A DNA stretch of 64,000 nucleotides from Bordetella pertussis 18323 (GTDB lineage: Bacteria; Pseudomonadota; Gammaproteobacteria; Burkholderiales; Burkholderiaceae_B). The stretch lies in contig NC_018518.1 of the NCBI RefSeq assembly GCF_000306945.1, positions 2,418,001-2,482,000 of the forward strand, given 5' to 3'. The position numbers were made by a program, and so were the translations under genes. Below, piece by piece: positions 9,943-18,857 of the stretch. A model generated the notes under the pieces. It had not been told where the DNA came from. It worked only from the letters and a program-made list of their open reading frames with translations, and did no database searches. The number at the start of each line of letters is the position of its first letter. Positions within the stretch are counted from its first letter, which is position 1.

Positions 9943-10727
9943 CACAGTTGGGTCAGGCGGGCCAGCATTTCGTCGGAGGTCTTGACCGCCTTGCTGTTCA
10001 TTTCGTAGGCGCGCTGGGTGGTGATCATGTTGACCAGCTCTTCGGCCACGTTGACGTTGGAGGTTTCCACGTACTGCTGCAGGATCTGGCCTGCGCCATC
10101 GATGCCCGGCTGCAGCAGGTTGGCCGGTCCCGACGAGTCGGTTTCCAGGTACAGGTTCTCGCCCACGCTCTGCAGGCCGGTGGGGTTGATGAAGGTGGCG
10201 ACCTGCAGCTGGCCGATCTGCACGTTGGTGCCGGCCGCGCCGGGCTGGGTGACCGACACCGTGCCGTCCTTGCCGATGGTCAGCGACAGCGCGTTGTCGG
10301 GCACGTTGATGGGCGGCTGGATCACATAGCCGCCGGCAGTGGTCAGCTGGCCGTTCTGGTCGACCTGCAGCGAGCCGTCGCGGGTGTAGGCCTGCGTGCC
10401 GTCGGGCAGCTCTACCTGCAGGAAGCCGCGCCCCTGGATCGCGATGTCCATCTCGCCGCCGGTGTTGTTCATGTTGCCCTGCGAGAACACCCGCTGGGTG
10501 GCGGCGACCTGCACGCCCATGCCCAGCTGCAGCCCGGAGGGCAGCTGGTTGGCGTCGCCGACCTGCGCGCCGGGCTGGCGCAGCGTCTGGTACATCAGGT
10601 CCTGGAACACCGCGCGGCCCCGCTTGAAGCCATTGGTCTGGACGTTGGCCAGGTTGTTGGAAATGACGTCCATCGACGTCTGCTGGCCTTCCAGGCCCGT
10701 CTTGGCAACCCACAACGAACGCATCAT
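9942..10727 (-). CDS. flgG: Flagellar distal rod protein FlgG
   Basis: Distal rod subunit, 261 residues, exported by the flagellar apparatus. The N-terminus [15 protein letters not shown] and [28 protein letters not shown] is diagnostic. The C-terminus [39 protein letters not shown] is the paired D0 helix. Two adjacent ATG codons follow an AGGAG Shine-Dalgarno; the first is taken as the start. Next to flgF and coupled to flgH. Confidence 0.97.
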   Translation of the reverse strand: MMRSLWVAKTGLEGQQTSMDVISNNLANVQTNGFKRGRAVFQDLMYQTLRQPGAQVGDANQLPSGLQLGMGVQVAATQRVFSQGNMNNTGGEMDIAIQGRGFLQVELPDGTQAYTRDGSLQVDQNGQLTTAGGYVIQPPINVPDNALSLTIGKDGTVSVTQPGAAGTNVQIGQLQVATFINPTGLQSVGENLYLETDSSGPANLLQPGIDGAGQILQQYVETSNVNVAEELVNMITTQRAYEMNSKAVKTSDEMLARLTQL

Positions 10728-10770
10728 GATGAAAACTCCTGGCGCGGCGCTTCGGCGCGCGCGTTGATAA

Positions 10771-11535
10771 TCAGCTGGCCGCGGCCAGAATCCCGTTGGC
10801 GCGCTCGGCGTTCTTGTCCGCCTCGCGTATCACCTGCATCTGCATCTCGAACCGCCGCGCGTTCTGGATCATGCCCACCATGGCGCCCATGGGGCTGGCG
10901 TTGCTGCCCTCCAGCACGCCGCTCAATAGGCGCTGCGACGGATCGGCCGGCAGCGGCGCGGCGGGCTGGCCGCCGGGCTGCGGCGGCATGCGGAACACCC
11001 CGTCGTCGCCATGCACCAGCTGCTGCGGCGGCGGGTTGACCATCTTCAGCCGGCCCAGGTTGAGAATGTTGTTGGGCGGATCGCCCGCGCCGATGGCGGT
11101 GACCGTGCCGTCCGACGCGATCGTCAGGCTGGCCTGGTCCGGCACTTCGATGACCGCGTTCTGGTCGGACAGGACCGGCTGGCCGGTCGCGGTCTGCAGC
11201 AGGCCGTTGACGCCCACCTGCAAGGCGCCGGCGCGGGTATAGGCCTCGCCCTGCGGCGTCTGCAGCGCGAACCAGCCCGGCCCGGCCAGCGCCACGTCCA
11301 GCTCGCGCCCCGTCGTCATCATGTTGCCCATCTCGAAGTTGTTGCCGGGCGTGGACGCCACGGTCGAGACCCGGGTGGGCAACGAAGTGCCGTCGGCCAT
11401 GGGCACCGAGCGGTACAGCGCGATCTGCTCGCGGAACCCCGGCGTGTTGACGTTGGCCATGTTGTTGCCCAGCACCGTCTGGTGCTCGGCAATGCGGGCC
11501 GCGCCGTTCATGGCGGTGTAGATGATCCGGTCCAT
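10771..11535 (-). CDS. flgF: Flagellar proximal rod protein FlgF
   Basis: Proximal rod subunit, 254 residues. It starts [19 protein letters not shown] and contains the rod-type motif [24 protein letters not shown]. It ends with [39 protein letters not shown], the D0 helix. A GGAAGG Shine-Dalgarno lies just upstream. The order flgE-flgF-flgG is the standard one. Confidence 0.96.
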   Translation of the reverse strand: MDRIIYTAMNGAARIAEHQTVLGNNMANVNTPGFREQIALYRSVPMADGTSLPTRVSTVASTPGNNFEMGNMMTTGRELDVALAGPGWFALQTPQGEAYTRAGALQVGVNGLLQTATGQPVLSDQNAVIEVPDQASLTIASDGTVTAIGAGDPPNNILNLGRLKMVNPPPQQLVHGDDGVFRMPPQPGGQPAAPLPADPSQRLLSGVLEGSNASPMGAMVGMIQNARRFEMQMQVIREADKNAERANGILAAAS

Positions 11536-11573
11536 CCTGGCCTTCCGTTATCGATTCAGGTGGGCGCCGGCGC

Positions 11574-13001
11574 TCAGCGCATGTTCATCAGGACTTGCAT
11601 GACTTCGTCCTGCGTCTTGATGGTCTGCGCGTTGGCCTGGTAGGTGCGTTGGGCCACGATCATGTTGACCAGCTCGCGGCTCATGTCCACGTTGGAGGCC
11701 TCCAGCGCCTGCCCGGCGATGGTCGCCAGGCCGTTGGTGCCCGGCTGGCCCAGCGTGGCCTGGCCCGACTCGGACGTCTCCACCCAGGCGTTGTTGCCCA
11801 CCGGCTGCAGGCCCTGCACGTTGTTGAAGTTGGCCAGCACCAGGGTGCCGATGGTCTGCGTCTCGCCGTTGGTGTACTTGGCCACCAGGCTGCCGTCCTT
11901 GCCCACCGACAGGCCCATGAATTCGCCGCTGGAATAACCGTTCTGCACCACCTTGGGCGCGAAATCGCTGCCGTACTGGGTGACGCCGTTGTAGCTGACG
12001 GTGATCTCCAGCGGGTCGGCCGGCGCGGCGTTGCCGCCCGGGTTGGCGAACGTCACCTGCGCGGTGGGCGGCTGGTTGAGCAGATTGCCGGCGGTGTCGA
12101 AATTCAGCGTCTGCGAGGCGCCGCCGTTGACCTGCATGGCCTGGCCGTCCAGCACGTAATAGACCTCGTACACGCTCTCGGTGCCCACCGCGGGGCGCTT
12201 GGCGAAGTACTGGATCATCTGGTGCGAGTTGCCCAGCGAGTCGTAGACCGTGGTCGGCACCTGGTCGGTGTACGACAGCGGGTTGGTCGGGTCGAACGGA
12301 ATGCCGGCCACCAGCGGCTTGTAGGGCTGGTAGCCCGGCTGGCTGGTCAGGTCGCCGGTCACCGCGCCGCCGGCGATCACGATGTCGCCGCCGTTGTAGG
12401 TGCCGTCGAGCGGCGCGGGCGCGACCCAGGCGAAGGTGCCGCCCGCGTTGGTGAAGCGGTAGGTCGTGCCGTCCAGTTCAACCAGGCCGTCTTCAGGCGG
12501 CGTGTCGTTGGGGTCGATGACCTTGGCGTTGGCGTTGGCGTTCAGGTTGGTCTGCAGGCCCGCGGTGCTGGTCGCTTGCGGCGCGATGTTGCCTTGCGGC
12601 AGTTGCAGGTCCACCGGCTGGGCGCCCACGCCGCCGGCCGGATAGCCGGTCAGGCGAAAGCCCTGGGCGTTGACGATGTAGAAGTTCTTGTCGACCATGA
12701 ACTCGCCGTTGCGCGAGTAGAACACCCCGCCGCTCTGGTCGGTCAGGCGGAAAAAGCCCTTGCCGCCGTCGATCGCCATGTCGTATTCGCCGCCGGTGGT
12801 CGAAATATTGCCCACCGTGAAGCGCTGGTTGATGGCGCTGACTTTCACGCCCAGGCCGACGCGCGAGCTGGCGTACACGTCGGCGAACGAGGCCGCGCCC
12901 GACTTGAAGCCGACCGTGCCCGAGTTGGCGATGTTATTGCCGATTACATCCAGGTTCTGCGAGGCGGCGTTCAGGCCGCTCAATCCTTGTCCGAATCCCA
13001 T
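11574..13001 (-). CDS. flgE: Flagellar hook protein FlgE
   Basis: Hook subunit, 475 residues against about 400 in enterics; the extra length is in the exposed D1-D2 region. The N-terminal motif GFGQGLSGLNAASQNLDVIGNNIANSGTVGFKSG and the C-terminal ALEASNVDMSRELVNMIVAQRTYQANAQTIKTQDEVMQVLMNMR are classical hook D0 helices. It requires the FlgD cap, encoded 65 bases upstream. Intact. Confidence 0.97.
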   Translation of the reverse strand: MGFGQGLSGLNAASQNLDVIGNNIANSGTVGFKSGAASFADVYASSRVGLGVKVSAINQRFTVGNISTTGGEYDMAIDGGKGFFRLTDQSGGVFYSRNGEFMVDKNFYIVNAQGFRLTGYPAGGVGAQPVDLQLPQGNIAPQATSTAGLQTNLNANANAKVIDPNDTPPEDGLVELDGTTYRFTNAGGTFAWVAPAPLDGTYNGGDIVIAGGAVTGDLTSQPGYQPYKPLVAGIPFDPTNPLSYTDQVPTTVYDSLGNSHQMIQYFAKRPAVGTESVYEVYYVLDGQAMQVNGGASQTLNFDTAGNLLNQPPTAQVTFANPGGNAAPADPLEITVSYNGVTQYGSDFAPKVVQNGYSSGEFMGLSVGKDGSLVAKYTNGETQTIGTLVLANFNNVQGLQPVGNNAWVETSESGQATLGQPGTNGLATIAGQALEASNVDMSRELVNMIVAQRTYQANAQTIKTQDEVMQVLMNMR

Positions 13002-13066
13002 GTCTTTGTCCCGTAGCTCTCAGAAGTTGAGGTGAGTCGCCAGCGCGCGGCCGGCCCGGTTTGGGG

Positions 13067-13771
13067 TCATGCCGACCCGGAAGCCCCGATGACCTTGCGC
13101 ACATCCAGCATGCTGATCTGGCCGGCCAGGCCCAGATCCAGGCGCAGGCCGTTGGTGGAATACGCCACGCTCTTGACCTGGCCGTAGGTCAGCGCCTCGG
13201 TCTTGACCGGATTCGCGTCGGCGTCGCTGGCGCTCACCGTGATCGAATACTTGCCGTCGGCCAGCGGCTGGCCGCCGTCGTTGTTGCCGTCCCATTGCAG
13301 CGTGTGCACGCCGGTCTTGAGGTCGCCCAGCTCCATGGTGCGCACCACGGCGCCCGAGGGATCCAGCACCTTGACCGTCACCTTGGTCGCGTCGCCCTGC
13401 AGATCGATGCCGAACGGCGTGGCGCCGCGCTGGGCGGGGTCGTTGGGGTCGGTGCCCAGCGACACCTTGTCGCCCGGCATCAGCACGCCCTTGCCTATCA
13501 TCGACACCGCGTCCATCGACTGCGACACGTCGATCTGCCCGCTGATGGCGAGCATGGTGTTCTTGAGGTTGTTGATGCCTTCCACCGTGGAGATCTGCGC
13601 CAGCTGAGAAGTCAGTTCGGCGTTCTCCATCGGGTTGAGCGGGTCCTGGTTGCGCAGCTGCGTCACCAGCAGCGTCAGGAATTGATCCTGGATGCCCTGG
13701 GCGGCGCTGTTGGAGCCGGCCTGCGCCAGGGCCAGGCCGGCCTGGGAAGTGGTTTCGTTGACTGTGGTCAT
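13067..13771 (-). CDS. flgD: Flagellar hook-capping protein FlgD
   Basis: Scaffold that caps the growing hook, 234 residues from MTTVNETT. The N-terminal part carries the conserved QDQFLTLLVTQLRNQDPLNPMENAELTSQLAQISTVEGINNL. The C-terminal part is an Ig/FlgD-like fold (VKVLDPSGAVVRTMELGDLKTGVHTLQWDGNNDGG). The start follows the flgC gene by 47 bases. Longer in-frame readings upstream run through flgC in the wrong frame and were not used. Confidence 0.96.
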   Translation of the reverse strand: MTTVNETTSQAGLALAQAGSNSAAQGIQDQFLTLLVTQLRNQDPLNPMENAELTSQLAQISTVEGINNLKNTMLAISGQIDVSQSMDAVSMIGKGVLMPGDKVSLGTDPNDPAQRGATPFGIDLQGDATKVTVKVLDPSGAVVRTMELGDLKTGVHTLQWDGNNDGGQPLADGKYSITVSASDADANPVKTEALTYGQVKSVAYSTNGLRLDLGLAGQISMLDVRKVIGASGSA

Positions 13772-13818
13772 GGATGAATGCTCCGGTATGCGTGCCGCAG
13801 GCGATGTCCGCGCGCCGA

Positions 13819-14238
13819 TCAGGACTGGCCGATCGTCAGCGTCTTGAGCATCAGCTGCTTGGCGGTGTTGAGCACTTCGACGTTGGCCTGGTACGAGCGC
13901 GAGGCGGCGATCATGTTGACCGTCTCGGCCACCGGATCGACGTTGGGCATGTTCACGTAGCCCTGCGCGTCGGCCATCGGATGCTTGGGGTCGTAGATCT
14001 TCTTGAAGGGCGACTGGTCTTCGACCACGCCGACCACGCGCACGCCGCCGATCTCCTGGCCGAAGGCCTGGCCGGCCGGCGGATTGACCTGGAACACCAC
14101 CTGGCGCGCCCGGTACGGCTGGCCGTCGGGGCCGGCCACGCTGTCGGCGTTGGCCATGTTGCTGGCCGACACGTTCATGCGCTGAGACTGCGCGCTCAGC
14201 GCCGAACCGGCGATCTCGAAAATGCTCAACAGGGACAT
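13819..14238 (-). CDS. flgC: Flagellar proximal rod protein FlgC
   Basis: Proximal rod subunit, 139 residues. It starts [33 protein letters not shown] and ends [24 protein letters not shown]; both ends form the rod coiled coil. The conserved [35 protein letters not shown] is present. An ACGGAG Shine-Dalgarno precedes the ATG, and flgB ends 12 bases upstream. Confidence 0.97.
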   Translation of the reverse strand: MSLLSIFEIAGSALSAQSQRMNVSASNMANADSVAGPDGQPYRARQVVFQVNPPAGQAFGQEIGGVRVVGVVEDQSPFKKIYDPKHPMADAQGYVNMPNVDPVAETVNMIAASRSYQANVEVLNTAKQLMLKTLTIGQS

Positions 14239-14250
14239 GGCTGGACTCCG

Positions 14251-14658
14251 TTATTCCTGGATCGCCGACATCAGCGAGCGGATGCGGCCGGACAACACCT
14301 GCAGGCTGCTCTGGTAATGCAGCGTGTTGTCGGCGAAGCGCACGCGCTCGCTGTCCATGTCGACGGTATTGCCGTCCAGGCTGGGCTGGTAAGGCAGGCG
14401 GTACATCAGTTCGGCCGGCGACGGCGTGGTCGCCTGGCCGGGAATGTGGCGCGCCGAGATCAGCGCGAGGTTCGTGTCGGGCAGGCGCATGCGCTGCTCC
14501 AGCGCGCCCTGCATGGCGGCCTTGAAATCGAAGTCGCGCGCCTTGTAGTTGGGCGTATCGGCGTTGGCGATATTGGAGGACAGCACTTCCTGCCGTTGCG
14601 CGCGCAGCGCGATCGATTGCTGGAAAAAGCGGAAATCCTCGTTTAGCCGGTCTAGCAT
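14251..14658 (-). CDS. flgB: Flagellar proximal rod protein FlgB
   Basis: First gene of the flgBCDEFGHIJ operon, 135 residues from MLDRLNEDFRFF. The motif LSSNIANADTPNYKARDFDFKAAM is diagnostic of FlgB. An upstream in-frame Met would add 25 residues with no similarity to the family, so the internal Met was chosen. Divergent from flgA. Confidence 0.95.
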   Translation of the reverse strand: MLDRLNEDFRFFQQSIALRAQRQEVLSSNIANADTPNYKARDFDFKAAMQGALEQRMRLPDTNLALISARHIPGQATTPSPAELMYRLPYQPSLDGNTVDMDSERVRFADNTLHYQSSLQVLSGRIRSLMSAIQE

Positions 14659-14841
14659 CTGGCGCGTCCCGATAGTGTGCGAACTGATTGGCCCAAGAAA
14701 ACCGGCCCGACGGCCTGGCTCGCTTTTTGGCATGACGGCATCTTAGGTTGCGGGCGGCCGCCACAAAAAGCCAAACAACCCGCCATTTCCGAGCCAATTC
14801 GGCTATTGCGCGGCACGGCGCCCTTCTACAATTTGCCTATC
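14659..14841. other. Divergent intergenic region flgB / flgA
   Basis: This 183-base spacer must carry the promoters of both the flgB operon and flgA. No sigma-28 element is seen in it, as expected for a middle-class flagellar promoter driven by the FlhDC-type activator. An AGCC-AATTC-GGCT inverted repeat sits near 14802-14814. The binding site of an activator cannot be fixed by eye. Confidence 0.4.
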
Positions 14842-15552
14842 ATGAAATCGCCCCGTTCCCGTTCCATTGCGCGCCTGGCGGCGCTGGCCATCCTGGCGGG
14901 CGCCATGCCGCGCGCCGCAGCCGAGCCCCCCGCCCAGGATCCCGCCGAGCTGGCTGCGGCGGCCGAAAGCTATCTGCGCCAGCAATTGGCCGCCCTGCCC
15001 GGCGAGCCATCCATCACTCTGGACCCGCTACGCTCCGACCGGCTGGACGCCTGCGAGGCCCTGACGCCCTTCATGCCCTCGGGGATGCGGGTACGCGCCC
15101 GCATGACGGTCGGCCTGCGCTGCGTCGCGCCGCGCACCTGGACGGTCTATGCCCAGGCCACCGTCAGCGTGCCGGGCCAGTACTACGTGGCGGCGCGCCA
15201 GATCGCGCCGGGCAAGACCATCGAGGCGGCCGACCTGACCACCCGCGACGGCGACCTGGTGGCCCTGCCCCCGGGCGTCATCACCGACGCGGCCGCCATC
15301 CTGGGCATGCGTCCCGCTCACCGCATCGCCGCGGGCCAGCCCATCAAGGGCGCCGGGCTGCGCAGCGCCGAATCGGTATCGCGCGGCCAGAGCGTGCGCA
15401 TCACCGCGCGCGGCAACGGCTTCGTGGTCAGCAGCGAAGGCCAGGCGCTGGACAACGCCCCGCCCGGCGCGACGGTCCAGGTACGCACCGCCTCCGGCCA
15501 GGTGGTCAGCGGCATCGTGCAGGCGGCCGGACTGGTTGAAATCCAGCTGTAA
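14842..15552 (+). CDS. flgA: P-ring assembly chaperone FlgA
   Basis: Periplasmic chaperone for P-ring (FlgI) assembly, 236 residues from MKSPRSRS. A signal peptide runs to about residue 28 (ALAILAGAMPRAAAEP). A C-terminal SAF-type region includes QYYVAARQIAPGKTIEAADLTTRDGDL and VSRGQSVRITARGNGFVVSSEGQALDNAPPGATVQVRTASGQVVSGIV, typical of FlgA. Divergent from flgB and upstream of flgM and flgN. Confidence 0.95.
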   Translation: MKSPRSRSIARLAALAILAGAMPRAAAEPPAQDPAELAAAAESYLRQQLAALPGEPSITLDPLRSDRLDACEALTPFMPSGMRVRARMTVGLRCVAPRTWTVYAQATVSVPGQYYVAARQIAPGKTIEAADLTTRDGDLVALPPGVITDAAAILGMRPAHRIAAGQPIKGAGLRSAESVSRGQSVRITARGNGFVVSSEGQALDNAPPGATVQVRTASGQVVSGIVQAAGLVEIQL

Positions 15553-15593
15553 AATCTGTTACACATGACCGGGTCCCTACCATCCCCGTGCCC

Positions 15594-15620
15594 TAAAGTT
15601 TGCGCCCATGGTGTCGTTAC
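15594..15620 (+). promoter_or_regulatory. Sigma-28 (FliA) promoter for flgM-flgN
   Basis: TAAAGTTT (15594-15601), a perfect -35 element, is followed by 11 bases and GTCGTTAC (15613-15620), a 5 of 8 match to GCCGATAA. It lies about 60 bases before flgM. Sigma-28 control of its own anti-sigma factor is the known feedback. Confidence 0.8.
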
Positions 15621-15678
15621 ACAGGCATAACCAGGCGGATCGCCCCCATCGGGCCGGTCCCGCGCAGCGGAGAATATT

Positions 15679-15969
15679 TTGAAGATCCAATCCTCGACCA
15701 GCCATCCGGTGGGCCCCAACGCGGTCGGCGCACGCGCCGAGCACGCCGTGGCCCAAGCCTATGGCAGCGGCGCCCAGGCCGGTTCGGGCAGCGCGCAAGT
15801 GGCGCTCAGCCCGGCTTCGCGCCAATTGCTGGCTCAGGAAGGCGGCAGCGACATCGACGTCGAGCGCGTGGCGGCCATCCGGGCGGCCATCGCGTCCGGC
15901 CAGTTGCGGATCGACCCCACCCGCATCGCCGACAGCCTGATCGCCAGCGCCCGGGATTTGCTCAAGTAA
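15679..15969 (+). CDS. flgM: Anti-sigma-28 factor FlgM
   Basis: Cytoplasmic inhibitor of FliA that is exported once the hook is complete; 96 residues. The start is a TTG codon (TTG AAG ATC) with a GGAG Shine-Dalgarno 6 bases upstream, and no ATG fits. The N-terminus (MKIQSSTSHPVG) and the C-terminal sigma-binding helices (VALSPASRQLLAQ, IDVERVAAIRAAIASGQLRIDPTRIADSLIASARDLL) match FlgM. Followed 17 bases later by flgN. Confidence 0.94.
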   Translation: MKIQSSTSHPVGPNAVGARAEHAVAQAYGSGAQAGSGSAQVALSPASRQLLAQEGGSDIDVERVAAIRAAIASGQLRIDPTRIADSLIASARDLLK

Positions 15970-15986
15970 ACCGGCTGCCGCCCGCC

Positions 15987-16469
15987 ATGAATTCTGCCGC
16001 CCTGAAGTCCTGCCTCGAACGCGAAAACGCCCTGGTGGTGGAGTTTCTCCACGCCCTGGAGGCGGAAACCGAGGCCCTGATGGACCGCCGCGCGCACGAG
16101 TCGCTGCAGGCCGCGGTGCAGCGCAAGGAAACCCTGGCCGACGACCTGGCGCAGCTGGGTGCCGAGCGCGACGCCCTGCTGAGCGGCGCCGGCCTGGCCA
16201 GCGGTCCGGCCGGCACCGACGCGGCCGCCGCCGCCCACCCTGAACTGGGTCCGCTGTGGCAGGCCCTGCAGGCCAACGCCGCCCAGGCGCGCGAGCACAA
16301 CCAGCGCAACGGCACCCTGATCGCGGTGAACCTGCGCCATACGCAGGAGTCGCTCGACGCCCTGCGCCAGGCCGCCGGCACCGGCGCGGCCGCCACCTAC
16401 GACGCCCAGGGCCGCGGCAAGCGCGGCTACTCCAGCGCGGCATCGGGCCGCGCCATCGTCGCCACCTGA
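15987..16469 (+). CDS. flgN: Flagellar export chaperone FlgN
   Basis: Chaperone for FlgK and FlgL before export, 160 residues from MNSAALKSCLERENALVVEF. It is strongly helical (EFLHALEAETEALMDRRAHESLQAAVQRKETLADDLAQLGAERDALL). The tail has NQRNGTLIAVNLRHTQESLDALRQAAG...TYDAQGRG, a FlgN signature including the common Y-D-x-x-G end. Located directly after flgM, the usual pair. Confidence 0.93.
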   Translation: MNSAALKSCLERENALVVEFLHALEAETEALMDRRAHESLQAAVQRKETLADDLAQLGAERDALLSGAGLASGPAGTDAAAAAHPELGPLWQALQANAAQAREHNQRNGTLIAVNLRHTQESLDALRQAAGTGAAATYDAQGRGKRGYSSAASGRAIVAT

Positions 16470-16486
16470 TCCGGCCCGGCCGGCCT

Positions 16487-18857
16487 TCAGCCGGCCATCT
16501 CCAGCAAGGCAAACAACTTCATCAAGGCCGCGGGCGCCAGCCGCGCGGGCGTCTTGCGCGCGCCCGGCCCCAGCAGGCCGGGCAAGGCCTGGCGCATCGC
16601 GGCGGCCTGCGCCTGGTGTTCCAGCTGCCAGCACGCCGCGCCCAGCTGTCCCGCCGCCAGCGCGCGCGGCCAGCGCCGCGGCATCGCCCGCATCCGGCGG
16701 CAGCGCCGCCCAGGCATGCGCCATGTAGCGGAATGCGCCGCGCGCCTGTTCGTACTGCACCAGCCAGCGCGCCAGCGTGCCCGCATCGGCCTGCATGGCG
16801 GCCAGGTTGGTCAGGCCGAACCACTGCGCCACCTGGCGCCCGCTGGACGGATCGAGCAGACGCGCGCTGACCATGCGCACCGCAAGCGGCGCCTGGCCAC
16901 GCGCCGCCAGCGAGACGTCCGCGCTGCCGGCCCACAGCGCCAGGGGCGCGCCGCCCTTGCCCGGGACCGTCACATTGCCCACCGGCAGGTATCCCAGCCC
17001 GCGGGCCACGGCCCTGAGCAAAGTGGGACACAGGTCCTGCTGCACCCGCGTGGCGCCGGCGCAGCGCGCCAGCCACCCGGCGTCCTGCCCGGCCAGCGCC
17101 TGCCACGGCGGGGCCGAGCCGGCGTCGAACACATGCACGTGCGGCAATTGGGCCAGCGCGCCCGACAGGTAGTCGGTGCGCGCCAGCAGGGCCTGCATCG
17201 GATTGGCGCCGGCCGGTTCGCCCGGCGCGTACGCCGCCAGCAGGCCATGCTGCAGCATCAATTGCTGGGCGGGCGCGGTCAGCGCCGCGCCGCGGTCGCT
17301 CATCAGCAAGGCCGACAGCAAGGTGGCTTGCGGCAGGCCGGCGGCGCGCAGCGCCGCCTTGCCGTGCATGGCCAGCAGATAACGGCTGCTGGCGGCCGGA
17401 TAGGCCTGGCGCGCCAGGGCCAGCCCCGCGTCGCCCAGCGCCCGGGCCGTGGCCGGGCCGGCCATGGCCGCGCGCCAGTCGCTGCGCGCCTGCGCGCAGG
17501 CCGGATCGTCGCGCAGCCAGTCCAGCGCGCCGTCGAGGTCGCGCGCGGCGTCGCCGCCCTGGCCCAGCAGCGTGGCGGCCAGCATCTGGCGGCGCTGCGC
17601 CGGCTCGTCGCGCGCCTGCTCGCGGGAGGCGCTGCACAAGGCGGCCAGGTCGGCCTCGCTGGGCGCATACAGCGGCTTGACCCGCTGCAGCGTGGCAAGG
17701 GTGCGGTCGATCAGTTCGTCGGCGCGCGCCAGGGCCATGTGCTCGGGCACTTTCTGCCCGTAGGAGACATAGTGGATGGGCAGCCGGTGGCGGATCGCCG
17801 TATCCAGCGCCGGCGCCAGCCGCGAGGCCTCGTCCAGCTTGGTGATGATGCAGCCGACCACATCCTCGCCCACGCCGTTGCGATAGGCGTGCGCCACTTC
17901 GTCCAGCGTGTCGCCCTGGCTGGCCGCGTTGAGCACCAGCAGGCGGCGCACCGGCTTGCCGGCGTTGCACAGCATGGCCGCCTGCCCCGCCACCTGGCGG
18001 TCGCGCTGGCTGATGCCCGTGGTGTCGATCAGGATGATCCTGCGGTTGCCCAAGCTGCCCAGCGCGTCGCGCAACTCATCGGCGTCGCGCACCGAATGGG
18101 CCGGAATGCCCATCAGGCGTCCATAGATCTGCAATTGTTCCAGCGCGCCGATCCGGAAGTTGTCGGTGGTCAGCATGGCCACCTGCTCGCGCCCTTCGCG
18201 CGCCACGCAGCGCGCCGCCAGCTTGGCCAGCGTGGTGGTCTTGCCCACCCCGGTGGGGCCGACCAGCGCGAACACGCCGCCGCCGGCCAGCAGGTCGTCC
18301 TCGCGGCGCAGCACCGGCAGATGCGTCACCAGTTCGTTGCGCGCCCAGGCCAGCGCCTGCGTGGCGTCGAGCGCCTGCGGCAGGCGTTCGAGCAGGATGC
18401 GCGCCAGCGGCATGCTGAAACCCGCTTCGAGCAAGGCGCGGAACAGCCCGGCGCCCACCGGCTCGCGGCCCGGCCCCTCGCGCGTGCTCCACAGCAGCCC
18501 GTCCATGCGGCTTTCCAGCGAACCGCGCAGCGCGTCGATGGCGGCCTGCACGCCCGCCTCCAGCCCCGGCGCGACGCGGCCGGCCGGCATGGCCGCGGGC
18601 ATCGGCGCATCGGGCAGGCGCGCCATGGACAGCGGCGCGGCCGCGTCCGCAGCGGGCATATCGGCGGGCGGCGCGGCCGGCGCATCGGGCAACGGCGCCG
18701 CCGGCGCCGCGGCGGGCGTCTCGTCCAGCGTGGCCACCACTTCGATGCCCTCGGCCACGCTGCGGTTGGACACGATCAGCGCGTCCGGGCCCAGCGCCTC
18801 GCGCACCAGGCGCATGACTTCGCGGCTGCTGGCCGCGACGAAACGACTCAGCTTCAT
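16487..18857 (-). pseudogene. flhF: FlhF SRP-type GTPase, frameshifted near the 3' end
   Basis: GTPase that places the flagellum and recruits early flagellar components. The N-terminus (MKLSRFVAASSREVMRLVREALGPDALIVSNR), P-loop (GPTGVGKTTTLAKLAA), G3-like IDTTGISQRDRQ and G4 TKLDE are present. The open frame continues to about 16670 and then reads into non-protein-like sequence antisense to flgN. Shifting frame at the alternating GC tract 16660-16668 restores a sensible C-terminus (LGAACWQLEHQAQ ... LMKLFALLEMAG) ending with TGA at 16487. A net loss of two bases (one GC unit) in the tract explains it. The GTPase domain is upstream of the lesion, so partial activity is possible. The start overlaps the flhA stop (ATGA). 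Confidence 0.85.

Noticed and set aside
14827..14832. TACAAT as -10 of flgA
   Set aside because: It ends 10 bases before the start codon and has no -35 partner, leaving almost no leader.
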